From contig DATBYF010000100.1 in assembly GCA_036513895.1 (NCBI GenBank), forward strand, positions 1 to 35,954: a DNA stretch of 35,954 nt, read 5' to 3'. Shown here piece after piece: positions 18,284 to 26,277 of the stretch; positions within the stretch are counted from its first letter, which is position 1, and each line of letters begins with the position of its first letter. This DNA is from Palsa-147 sp036513895 (lineage in GTDB: Bacteria > Acidobacteriota > Terriglobia > Acidiferrales > UBA7541). The translations under genes were made by a program, and so were the position numbers. The notes under the pieces are model-generated. The model did not search any database. It saw only the letters and a list, made by a program, of their open reading frames with translations, and was not told the DNA's origin.

Positions 18284-18949
18284 TCACGTTTGCGATTCCT
18301 CAGGAAATGGCAAATTCGGCTCGGACGAATTCGGGTAAGTGATTTGCGTGCCTCGGACGAGCGCGAATGGCGTGAGTGCGTGAGGCTCGCGAAGCGTACG
18401 ACTCATAATGTGTTCGACGGGCACTTTGTGGACAACGAGCGCATCTGAAATCAGTGAACGATGGCAGCGCCAGGGAACCGCCTCCGCGCACATGATGGCG
18501 CAACGTTTCGTTCGTGTGAACTCGATGAGATCGGCGAGCGCTGCATCAAATTCCGGCGTCTGCATATAGTCCGCGTATCCGCGAAAGCCGTCGTTACGCC
18601 AGCCTGTATTGATCGAATCCTTCGCGGGGTGACGCAAGCCGCCGAGCTCTTTTCTATGCGCGTATCCGATGTGAGCTTTACGCAGCGAATCGTCGAGCGC
18701 ATCGGAATTGAATTGAGGATTTCGACGCGAGCGCGGAATCGTTCTGACATCGACAACGCATTCAACTCCGTGCGCTTTGAGCAAAGCGAGGAATTCATTG
18801 AGCGGCCGGGTGGAGTGGCCGATAGTCAAAATCGCATTGCTGGCGGCCGGCGTTTCGGATTTGGGCGGAATTTCGGATTTCACGTCTCGTCTTTGCGCAG
18901 CGGAGCGCGGTTTTGCGGAAGTCCGCGACTTTTTCGATCCTGGCTTCAT
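18284..18949 (-). CDS. DUF488 family protein
   Basis: 221 residues, ATG 18949. After a basic, low-complexity N-terminus (about 1-37; many Lys, Ser and Pro) the DUF488 domain begins at ILTIGHSTRPLNEFLALL. It continues through VVDVRTIPRSRRNPQF (66-80), YAHRKELGGLR (96-106) and GFRGYADYMQ (121-130), and ends with CAEAVPWRCHRSLISD (154-169), whose Cys and His positions are the family hallmark. No biochemical activity is firmly established for the family that I can state. The gene is divergent from the pentose-phosphate operon by 150 bases. Confidence 0.9.
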   Translation of the reverse strand: MKPGSKKSRTSAKPRSAAQRRDVKSEIPPKSETPAASNAILTIGHSTRPLNEFLALLKAHGVECVVDVRTIPRSRRNPQFNSDALDDSLRKAHIGYAHRKELGGLRHPAKDSINTGWRNDGFRGYADYMQTPEFDAALADLIEFTRTKRCAIMCAEAVPWRCHRSLISDALVVHKVPVEHIMSRTLREPHALTPFALVRGTQITYPNSSEPNLPFPEESQT

Positions 18950-18960
18950 CGAATGTTCAT

Positions 18961-18990
18961 TTGCGGGTGACCGGCCGCGTTCTGTAGAAT
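18961..18990 (+). promoter_or_regulatory. Candidate promoter of the pentose-phosphate operon
   Basis: A TTGCGG box (18961-18966) is followed after 18 bases by TAGAAT (18985-18990), a reasonable sigma-70-like pair, in the gap between DUF488 and rpiB. It would give a leader of roughly 100 bases before the rpiB start. It is identified by eye only. Confidence 0.35.
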
Positions 18991-19099
18991 TTTATCGTGT
19001 CGCCGCGCGCGCACATTCGCCGGGCTTGCCGGCGCGCTCGCGGCTCACTCTGATGTTGATGATACACTGTGACGTGCCGAGCTTCGGCCGGAGTTGAGA

Positions 19100-19558
19100 A
19101 TGCGCCTGGCAATTGGAGCGGATCACGCTGGTTTCCCACTTAAGCAGGACCTCATCCCCTTTCTCCAGGGACTCGGCCACAGCGTTCTGGATCTCGGAAC
19201 AAACAGCACCGCGCCCGTGGATTATCCCGATTTTGCGGAAGCAGTGGGACTGGCCGTTACCGATGGCCGCGCGGAACGCGCGATTCTCATTTGCGGCAGC
19301 GGCGTCGGCGCTTCAGTGGCCGCGAATAAACTTCCCGGCGTTCGTGCTGGGATCGCACACGATTGTTATTCCGCCCACCAGGGCGTCGAGCACGACAACA
19401 TGAACGTTCTTGTTCTCGGCTCGCGCGTGATCGGCGTCGAACTCGCAAAAGATTTGGCTGCAACGTACATCAAAGCCGTGTTTACGAATGAGCCGCGCCA
19501 CGTCCGCCGGCTCGAAAAAGTGAAAGCATTGGAGGTGAAGTATGGCAAGCAAAGTTAG
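19100..19558 (+). CDS. rpiB: Ribose-5-phosphate isomerase B
   Basis: 152 residues. ATG 19100 is preferred over the in-frame TTG two codons upstream, since GGAG at 19089-19092 is well spaced. It interconverts ribulose-5-phosphate and ribose-5-phosphate. Family features are all present: GADHAGF (7-13) with Asp8/His9, ICGSGVGASVAANK (64-77) with the catalytic Cys65, HDCYSA (87-92), and EHDNMNVLVLG (97-107) with His98. Length matches RpiB/LacAB proteins. It is the first gene of the operon and overlaps the next start by 17 bases, implying translational coupling. Confidence 0.95.
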   Translation: MRLAIGADHAGFPLKQDLIPFLQGLGHSVLDLGTNSTAPVDYPDFAEAVGLAVTDGRAERAILICGSGVGASVAANKLPGVRAGIAHDCYSAHQGVEHDNMNVLVLGSRVIGVELAKDLAATYIKAVFTNEPRHVRRLEKVKALEVKYGKQS

Positions 19559-22409
19559 CCCGAATGCCGCGGAGACTACGCAGGGGAGCGCCAATCCGCT
19601 GCGACTTGCCGAGGCGCAAGGCCAGGGCATATGGCTCGATTACATTCGCCGCACGCTTCTGACAAGCGGGGCGCTGAAGAAGCTCGTCGATGAAGACGGC
19701 TTGAGCGGCATGACCAGCAATCCGACGATTTTCGAGAAGGCCATTGCCGGCAGCGCCGATTACGACGACACGCTGAAGAAGTTAATCGATCGCGATTCGA
19801 GCGTGAGCGCTGCTGCACTTTTCGAAGCGCTCGCCGTCGAAGACATCCGCATGGCCACGGATATTTTGCGGTCTGTGTACGATCGCACCGGTGGCGCGGA
19901 TGGGTTCGTGAGCCTTGAGGTTTCTCCGACGCTTGCGCGCGACACGGCGGGAACGATTCGCGAGGCGCGTCACCTGTGGGACGCGGTCCAACGGCCGAAC
20001 TTGATGATAAAGGTTCCGTCCACGCCCGAAGGAATTCCGGCGGTGGAGGAACTTCTCGCTTCGGGGATTAACGTCAACATCACGCTGATGTTTTCGATGG
20101 GGCATTACGAGGCTGTAGCGCGAGCTTACATCCGCGGCCTCACGCGCGCTTCCGATCCTTCGCGGATCGCGTCGGTCGCGTCGTTTTTTGTCAGCCGCGT
20201 GGATAATCTCGTTGATCCGGCGCTCGAAAAGATTGGAACGCCGGAGGCTCTCGCATTGCGTGGAAAGGCGGGCATCGCAAATTGCCGCCTCGTTTACAAG
20301 CGCTTTCAGGAAATTTTTGACGGGCCCGATTTCGCGCCTCTTCGCGCCAAGGGAGCGCGTGTACAGCGTGTCTTATGGGCGAGCACGAGCACAAAAAATC
20401 CCGCGTATCCCGATACGCTTTACGTCGCCGAGTTGATCGGCCCTCACACGGTAAATACGCTGCCTCCCGCGACGCTTGAGGCGTTTCGCGATCACGGCGT
20501 CGTCCGCGGCTCAACGATTCTCGATTCGCCGGAGACGGCTGCGGCCGAAATCCGGGGTCTGGCGAAGGTTGGCATCAGTCTCGATGCCGTCACCCACAAG
20601 CTGCAAGTTGACGGCGTGGATTCGTTCGCCAAGTCCTTCGAAGATTTGATGGCCGCACTGGAAAAGAAAAAAGCGGCGCTGCTCGCGGCAAAAGGTGGCA
20701 CGGCAGCGAACGTGGGCGGTGCGGCAAATACAGGCGCAGCAGCGAACATAGGCAAAGAAGAGCAATCGCTCGGCCCACTCGCTCCAGCGGTCGACCAACG
20801 ATTAAAGACGTGGGCGGGCGCGCAGTTTTCGAAACGTCTCTGGGCCAAAGATCCCACGCTTTGGGCGCCTGCGGGCACTCCTGAAATCACGGATCGCCTC
20901 GGCTGGCTGAATTTGCCCGAAGTGCAGCGCGCGCAAGTAGCCGATCTTGTGAAGTTCCGTGAGGAGATCAAGGCTGCAGGATTCACGCACGCCGTGGTTC
21001 TCGGAATGGGCGGCTCGAGCCTCGCGCCTGAAGTTTTCGAGAAGACGTTCGGCAGCCGCGATGGCTATCCCGTGCTTCACGTCCTCGATAGCACTCACCC
21101 TGCAGCCATTACCGCGCTCGAAGATAGCCTCGATCTGCGGCACACGCTCTTCATCGTGTCGAGCAAATCGGGAACGACCACCGAGCCGAACTCATTCTTC
21201 TATTATTTCTGGCGTCGTGTGAGCGAGCACGAACGGTCCGCGGGCCGCCATTTCATCGCGATCACCGATCCAGGGACGCCGCTTCAGAAACTCGCCGAGC
21301 AACGCGACTTCCGCCGCGTGTTTCTGGCGACGCCGGATGTCGGCGGCCGTTACTCGGCGCTGACGCATTTTGGTCTCGTTCCCGCCGCCATCATCGGGCT
21401 CGATTTGCAGCGATTCCTCGATCGAGCGTTGTCCATGCAGCAGGCCAGCGCGGCAGACGTCGCGGTGCAAAATAGTCCTGGTCTGCAACTCGGTGCAATC
21501 GTCGGCGAAGCAGCGAAAGCCGGACGCGACAAAATTACATTTTTCGCATCGCCATCGCTGCGACGCTTGCCCGTCTGGCTCGAACAGTTGATTGCAGAGA
21601 GCACAGGCAAGGAGGGAAAGGGAATCGTTCCCGTAGCGGACGAGGAGCCGGCAGGCGATCCCTCGCGATACGGACCGGATCGTTTGTTCGTGCATCTGCG
21701 GCTCGCCTCGGAGAAGGACGACGTTCACACCGCTAAGCTGCGTGCTCTTGAAGCGGCGGGCCATCCAGTCGTTCGGATCACGACGAACGATATCTACGAT
21801 CTCGGCGGCGAATTCTACCGTTGGGAAATTGCGATTGCCGCAGCCGGTGCCGTTATCGGCATTCAGCCGTTCAATCAGCCGGACGTGCAACTTGCCAAAG
21901 ATCTGGCTCGCCAAGCCATGAAGAAGACTCCCGGCGACGGCACTAACAAATCCACCGCGCCGGACGCCGTTGACTCGTCCAATTCCGCCGCGCTGAGCGC
22001 CGCGGTGCAAAAGTTGCTCGCGTCCGTGAATCCAGGCGACTACATCGGTATTGACGCGTACATCGCGCCTTCGGATCGCACTACTGCCGCGCTCGAGCGG
22101 ATCCGCACTTTGCTCTGGCATCGCTCGAAAGCCGCCACGATGCTCGGCTACGGCCCGCGATTCCTTCACTCCACCGGCCAGCTGCACAAAGGCGGACCGA
22201 ATACCGGCCTCTTCATTCAGATTCTCGACACGCCCGCTGCGGATCTCGCCGTTCCCGAAACCGATTACACGTTCGGCACGTTGATTCGCGCGCAGGCTCA
22301 AGGCGACTACACCGCGCTTCAGCAACGCGGCCGCCGGCTATTGCAGATTCAACTGGGCCGCGACGTCTTCGCCGGCCTCGCTCATCTGGAAGAGGTGCTG
22401 CGTGTCTGA
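19542..22409 (+). CDS. tal-pgi: Bifunctional transaldolase / glucose-6-phosphate isomerase fusion
   Basis: 955 residues, ATG 19542 behind a strong GGAGGTG. Residues about 15-380 are a type-2 (actinobacterial/plant-like) transaldolase: GMTSNPTIFEKAI (56-68), NLMIKVPSTPEGIPA (153-167) with Schiff-base Lys157, and VASFFVSRVDNLVD (212-225). A low-complexity linker (about 384-405, Ala/Asn/Gly-rich with repeated AAN-G units) joins a glucose-6-phosphate isomerase (about 410-955). That part carries GMGGSSLAPEVF (488-499) and the phosphosugar-binding SKSGTTTEPNSFF (541-553). It therefore couples fructose-6-phosphate/erythrose-4-phosphate exchange with glucose-6-phosphate/fructose-6-phosphate isomerisation. 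Both halves look full length, and reading continues with no frameshift. Similar fusions are known in some bacteria. Confidence 0.95.
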   Translation: MASKVSPNAAETTQGSANPLRLAEAQGQGIWLDYIRRTLLTSGALKKLVDEDGLSGMTSNPTIFEKAIAGSADYDDTLKKLIDRDSSVSAAALFEALAVEDIRMATDILRSVYDRTGGADGFVSLEVSPTLARDTAGTIREARHLWDAVQRPNLMIKVPSTPEGIPAVEELLASGINVNITLMFSMGHYEAVARAYIRGLTRASDPSRIASVASFFVSRVDNLVDPALEKIGTPEALALRGKAGIANCRLVYKRFQEIFDGPDFAPLRAKGARVQRVLWASTSTKNPAYPDTLYVAELIGPHTVNTLPPATLEAFRDHGVVRGSTILDSPETAAAEIRGLAKVGISLDAVTHKLQVDGVDSFAKSFEDLMAALEKKKAALLAAKGGTAANVGGAANTGAAANIGKEEQSLGPLAPAVDQRLKTWAGAQFSKRLWAKDPTLWAPAGTPEITDRLGWLNLPEVQRAQVADLVKFREEIKAAGFTHAVVLGMGGSSLAPEVFEKTFGSRDGYPVLHVLDSTHPAAITALEDSLDLRHTLFIVSSKSGTTTEPNSFFYYFWRRVSEHERSAGRHFIAITDPGTPLQKLAEQRDFRRVFLATPDVGGRYSALTHFGLVPAAIIGLDLQRFLDRALSMQQASAADVAVQNSPGLQLGAIVGEAAKAGRDKITFFASPSLRRLPVWLEQLIAESTGKEGKGIVPVADEEPAGDPSRYGPDRLFVHLRLASEKDDVHTAKLRALEAAGHPVVRITTNDIYDLGGEFYRWEIAIAAAGAVIGIQPFNQPDVQLAKDLARQAMKKTPGDGTNKSTAPDAVDSSNSAALSAAVQKLLASVNPGDYIGIDAYIAPSDRTTAALERIRTLLWHRSKAATMLGYGPRFLHSTGQLHKGGPNTGLFIQILDTPAADLAVPETDYTFGTLIRAQAQGDYTALQQRGRRLLQIQLGRDVFAGLAHLEEVLRV

Positions 22410-23019
22410 TGTCACGACGCTCTTTTGGGACGTGGGCGGCGTGATTCTGACGAATGGCTGGGACCGGTCCGATCGCCGCGAAGCCGTCGAGAAGTTCCAT
22501 CTGGACTGGGACGAGTTCGAAGATCGCCACGAACTGCTTCTGAACGGTTTCGAGACGGGCGAAATCTCGCTGTCGGAGTATCTTCAGCGAACGGTTTTTT
22601 ACCGCGATCGCCCGTTCACACGCGATGAATTCGAGAAATTTATCTTCGATCGGTCGCGCCCTCTGCCGGATTCAATGAAGTTGCTTGGCAAGCTCGCAGC
22701 CAAGAAGAAATACTTTATCGCCGCGCTGAACAATGAGTCGCGCGAAATCAACGAATACCGCATTCACGCTTTTCATCTGCGGGATTACTTCGACGCGTTC
22801 TTCAGCTCATGCTATCTCGGAGTCCGCAAGCCGGGCGATGGAATCTATCGTCGCGCGCTTAGCATCACGCAACGCGATCCTTCCGAGTGCGTCTTTATAG
22901 ATGACCGCGGCTTGAATCTCGAGTGCGCCAAAGAGCTCGGCATGCGCACGATCCAATTCCGCGACGCCAATCAATTGCGTGAGAACCTCGCGAATTACGG
23001 CGTAACTGACGGAGAATAG
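22402..23019 (+). CDS. HAD-superfamily phosphatase, YihX-like
   Basis: 205 residues, GTG 22402, overlapping the tal-pgi stop by 8 bases. HAD motifs: I, LFWDVGGVIL with nucleophile Asp10 and Gly12 in place of the usual second Asp; II, ALNNES (Asn110-Asn111 region); III, Lys143 in GVRKPG; IV, FIDDRGLN with Asp167/Asp168. The DxG form of motif I, the RKPGDGIYRRAL stretch and the cap length match the E. coli YihX (alpha-glucose-1-phosphate phosphatase) and epoxide-hydrolase N-terminal branch. In this operon a sugar-phosphate substrate, such as glucose-1-phosphate or a damaged sugar phosphate, is a reasonable inference. The actual substrate is not shown. Confidence 0.88.
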   Translation: MSDVTTLFWDVGGVILTNGWDRSDRREAVEKFHLDWDEFEDRHELLLNGFETGEISLSEYLQRTVFYRDRPFTRDEFEKFIFDRSRPLPDSMKLLGKLAAKKKYFIAALNNESREINEYRIHAFHLRDYFDAFFSSCYLGVRKPGDGIYRRALSITQRDPSECVFIDDRGLNLECAKELGMRTIQFRDANQLRENLANYGVTDGE

Positions 23020-23033
23020 CCAGGAGGCACTGC

Positions 23034-23948
23034 ATGGAACTTGGAATGATTGGTTTGGGAAAAATGGGCGGATACATGACCGAACGCCTGATCAAAGGCG
23101 GCCACCGGGTCGTGGGATTCGATCGCGATGCCGCGACAGTACAGAAAATTTCCGAAAAGGGCGCGCAGAGCGCCAATTCGCTCGAGACACTCGTCTCGCA
23201 ACTCAAAGCGCCGCGCGCCATTTGGTTGATGGTCCCAGCAGGCGCGCCGGTGGACAGCACGATCGCCTCCCTGTTGCCCCATCTCACTGAAGGCGACACG
23301 ATCATTGACGGCGGCAATTCGAATTATCGCGATTCAATGCGCCGCGCCGCGGAATTGAAGCCGAAGAATATCAATTTCGTCGACGTCGGCACGAGCGGCG
23401 GCGTTTGGGGCCTCAAAGAAGGCTACAGCATGATGATCGGCGGAGAAGCCGCCGTGGTCGAGCGCCTCTCGCCAATATTCAAAACGCTGGCTCCCGGCCC
23501 TGACAAAGGCTGGGGACGCATCGGCCCAGCAGGCTCCGGCCATTTTGTGAAGATGGTTCACAACGGAATCGAGTACGGAATGATGCAAGCCTACGCGGAA
23601 GGGCTCGACCTGCTCGGTCACAAGAAAGAGTTCGCGATAGATCTTCTACAAGTTTCGCGCATTTGGCAGTACGGCAGCGTAATTCGCTCGTGGCTGCTCG
23701 ATCTCACGGTTGACGCGCTCGCTGGAAATCCCAAGCTCGAAGGAATCGGCGCTTACGTGACCGATTCCGGCGAAGGACGCTGGACGACGATCGAGGGAAT
23801 CGAGCTCGGCGTACCGCTGCCGGTGATTTCCGCGGCGCTCGACGTGCGCCTCCGCTCGCAGGACCCCGAGCCTTTCGCCAATAAACTCCTGGCTATGATG
23901 CGCCACGAATTCGGCGGGCACGCGGTGCAGTCTGTCGCAAGTAAATGA
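23034..23948 (+). CDS. gnd: 6-phosphogluconate dehydrogenase, decarboxylating, short NAD-type
   Basis: 304 residues, ATG 23034 with AGGAGG upstream, 14 bases after the HAD stop. It oxidatively decarboxylates 6-phosphogluconate to ribulose-5-phosphate. The N-terminal Rossmann motif is GLGKMG (7-12). Substrate-site features include DGGNSNYRDS, VDVGTSGGVWGL and GHFVKMVHNGIEYGMMQAYA. At about 300 residues it belongs to the short bacterial class (YqeC/GndA-like) rather than the 470-residue E. coli type. After the second Rossmann strand the sequence is GFDRDA with Asp30, where NADP-dependent enzymes have Asn-Arg-Ser/Thr. An acidic residue there normally selects NAD+. Confidence 0.95.
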   Translation: MELGMIGLGKMGGYMTERLIKGGHRVVGFDRDAATVQKISEKGAQSANSLETLVSQLKAPRAIWLMVPAGAPVDSTIASLLPHLTEGDTIIDGGNSNYRDSMRRAAELKPKNINFVDVGTSGGVWGLKEGYSMMIGGEAAVVERLSPIFKTLAPGPDKGWGRIGPAGSGHFVKMVHNGIEYGMMQAYAEGLDLLGHKKEFAIDLLQVSRIWQYGSVIRSWLLDLTVDALAGNPKLEGIGAYVTDSGEGRWTTIEGIELGVPLPVISAALDVRLRSQDPEPFANKLLAMMRHEFGGHAVQSVASK

Positions 23949-24000
23949 TTCGGCCGATTCCAATTTCAAAAATTCACTGAGGTTTCGAAAGGATTTGACT

Positions 24001-25521
24001 GTGAGCACAACCGCCGCCGGGACACCGGCAACGGTGGTCGATGACAAATCAGCCCCTCAAGAAGCGCCGAAACGCACGGCGTCCGAGCCGTGTCTCTTCG
24101 TGATTCTCGGCGCGACCGGCGATTTGATGGGCCGCAAACTTTTTCCCGCGCTTTACCGTCTCAGAAAGCGCGGCCTACTGCCCGATCACAGCGTCGTGCT
24201 TGGCGTGGATCTTCGCACCGACCTCAACGACGACAGCTTTCGCGATCAATGCCGTGCTGAACTGATTGCCAGCGGCATCCCGGAAAAAGAGCTGCCTCCG
24301 CGATTCACCGGCGGCAACTTGCTCTATCAGGCGCTGCCGAACGGCAACGACTATCATGCTCTCGCCGCGCGCATCGCAAGCATCGAGAAAGAAAAAAACC
24401 TCCCCGGCAATCGCGTTCTTTATCTGGCGTTGCCTCCCGCCGCGTTCAGCCCAGCCATCACTGCTCTTGGCGAAGCCGGACTAAATAAAAGTCCCAAATG
24501 GACGCGCATCGTAATTGAAAAGCCTTTCGGTCACGACTTCGATTCCGCCCAGGCGCTCAATGATTGCGTTCACAAGTATTTTACGGAAGATCAGGTCTAC
24601 CGGATCGACCACTATCTCGGTAAAGAAACGGTGCAGAATATTTTGGTTTTTCGTTTTGCGAATTCACTTTTCGAGCCGCTGTGGAATCGCGATCGCATCG
24701 CCAGCGTGGAAATCACCGTGGCCGAATCTATCGGCATTGAGCACCGCGCCAAATATTACGAAACCGCGGGCGCGCTTCGCGACATGATTCAAAATCATCT
24801 GACGCAACTCATGACTCTCACCGCCATGGAGGTTCCTCCGGCATTTGAAGCGGAGGCCATCCGCCATGAAAAAGCGAAGGTACTGCTTTCGGTGATGCCT
24901 CTCAATCAAAGTGACGTGGTGTTCGGGCAATATACGGCTGGCAAGATAGACGGTAAGGATGTGCCGGCGTACGTGGATGAGCCTGGCGTTGCCAAGGATT
25001 CCACGGTCGAGACGTTTGTTGCCCTTCGCCTGTGGGTTGAGAATTGGCGCTGGCACGGCGTTCCTTTTTTCCTGCGTACCGGCAAGCGCCTGGCCTGCCG
25101 TGCGAGCGAAATCGTGGTCAATTTTCGCCGGCCGCCGGTTATGATGTTTCGCTCAGCCGGAGAAGCCGCGCTGCAGCCCAACAAACTGGTGATGACGATT
25201 CAGCCCGACGAAGGCTTCGACATTCGCTTCGAAATCAAGAAGCCCGGCGATGCCGTTGAGCTGCAGAACCAAAGCCTGCACTTCAGATACTCGGACGTCT
25301 TCGAGCCGCTGCCGGAAGCGTATGAAACTCTTTTGCTGGACGTCTTGAAAGGCGATGCCACGCTGTTCGTCCGCGACGACTGGGTGGAAGATTCCTGGCG
25401 CCTCTACACGCCGCTCATCAAGAATCGCCCGCCCGTTCATCTCTATCCTGCCGGGTCGTGGGGTCCGCCGGAAGCGGATGGGCTCATGGCAGGTGTAGCC
25501 GAGGGCTGGACCACCCCGTGA
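24001..25521 (+). CDS. zwf: Glucose-6-phosphate 1-dehydrogenase
   Basis: 506 residues. GTG 24001 is chosen over TTG 23995 because AAAGGA at 23988-23993 is 7 bases from the GTG and only one from the TTG. It oxidises glucose-6-phosphate to 6-phosphogluconolactone. Nucleotide-binding GATGDLMGRKLFPALYRL begins at residue 38, and the active-site signature RIDHYLGKE spans 201-209 with His204. EHRAKYYETAGALRDMIQNH carries the second family motif. After the second Rossmann strand it reads GVDLRTD (68-74), whereas NADP-type enzymes have GxxR there. Asp70 suggests NAD+ or dual use, though Arg72 is close by. Length is normal. The first 30 residues are disordered and weakly conserved. Confidence 0.96.
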   Translation: MSTTAAGTPATVVDDKSAPQEAPKRTASEPCLFVILGATGDLMGRKLFPALYRLRKRGLLPDHSVVLGVDLRTDLNDDSFRDQCRAELIASGIPEKELPPRFTGGNLLYQALPNGNDYHALAARIASIEKEKNLPGNRVLYLALPPAAFSPAITALGEAGLNKSPKWTRIVIEKPFGHDFDSAQALNDCVHKYFTEDQVYRIDHYLGKETVQNILVFRFANSLFEPLWNRDRIASVEITVAESIGIEHRAKYYETAGALRDMIQNHLTQLMTLTAMEVPPAFEAEAIRHEKAKVLLSVMPLNQSDVVFGQYTAGKIDGKDVPAYVDEPGVAKDSTVETFVALRLWVENWRWHGVPFFLRTGKRLACRASEIVVNFRRPPVMMFRSAGEAALQPNKLVMTIQPDEGFDIRFEIKKPGDAVELQNQSLHFRYSDVFEPLPEAYETLLLDVLKGDATLFVRDDWVEDSWRLYTPLIKNRPPVHLYPAGSWGPPEADGLMAGVAEGWTTP

Positions 25522-26234
25522 TTCGCGAAGCTCGCGTCTTCGCCGATACTGCGTTGCTCACCCGTGCCGTTGCCGAAGAATCACAGCGCATCGCGCTCGA
25601 TGCGGTTCTCGCCACGGGACGATGTTCCATTTGCCTCTCCGGTGGCACGACTCCCAAATCACTGAATGAACTCTGGGCGCGCGATTACGTTACCCGAATG
25701 CCCTGGAAGAAAATTCATTTGTTTTGGGGCGATGAGCGCTACGTTCCGTACGATGACGAACGCAGCAACTATCGCATGGCGCGCGAGTCGCTACTTTCGC
25801 GCGTGAACATACCGGACGGAAATATCCATCCGATGCCGACCGATCTCGCGGATCCTAATGAAGCGGCGATCGCGTACGAGAAGACGTTGCGCGAATTCTT
25901 TATAGACCGTCCGGAATTTGATTTGCTTTTTCTCGGCATCGGTCCCGAGGGCCACACAGCTTCGTTGTTTCCGGATTCGCCTGCGCTCGCGGAGAAGCAA
26001 CGCGCAGTTGTCGCCGTCGTCGCGCCCGCAGAGCCGCCACAACGCCTGACGCTCACCTATCCGATGCTCAATCGCTCCCGGAATATTTTCTTTCTTGCGG
26101 AAGGCGTCAAGAAACGCGAAATCATCTCGGAAATTCGTCGCGAGCCGGAGAACGCAACCAGCCGTTATCCTGCCGCGCGAATTCGTTCAGCCGGCCGCCT
26201 AATCTGGTTCCTCGATCAAGCCGCAGCCTGGTGA
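25518..26234 (+). CDS. pgl: 6-phosphogluconolactonase
   Basis: 238 residues. GTG 25518 overlaps the zwf stop in a GTGA arrangement. A GTG 60 bases further upstream is also in frame, but it would add residues unlike the family. It hydrolyses 6-phosphogluconolactone made by Zwf. DevB-type motifs: CLSGGTTPKSLNELWA near the N-terminus, IHLFWGDERYVPYDDERSNY, FDLLFLGIGPEGHTASLFP, and a C-terminal SAGRLIWFLDQAA. Full length. Last gene of the operon; the next gene is convergent, 43 bases away. Confidence 0.95.
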   Translation: MIREARVFADTALLTRAVAEESQRIALDAVLATGRCSICLSGGTTPKSLNELWARDYVTRMPWKKIHLFWGDERYVPYDDERSNYRMARESLLSRVNIPDGNIHPMPTDLADPNEAAIAYEKTLREFFIDRPEFDLLFLGIGPEGHTASLFPDSPALAEKQRAVVAVVAPAEPPQRLTLTYPMLNRSRNIFFLAEGVKKREIISEIRREPENATSRYPAARIRSAGRLIWFLDQAAAW

Positions 26235-26277
26235 GGCGTGACAGCCTCATGCCGTGCGCTCTTTCGCGTGCGGAGTC

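Noticed and set aside
20690..20760. Possible tandem repeat or junction scar in tal-pgi
   Set aside because: The repeated AAN-G units form a flexible linker between two complete enzyme domains and stay in frame. There is no sign of a mobile element or frameshift.
21192..22325. 377-codon open frame antisense to the Pgi half of tal-pgi
   Set aside because: The sense strand carries an unambiguous enzyme with all motifs. The antisense product is Arg/Gly-rich without domains and is a mirror of the GC-rich codon use.
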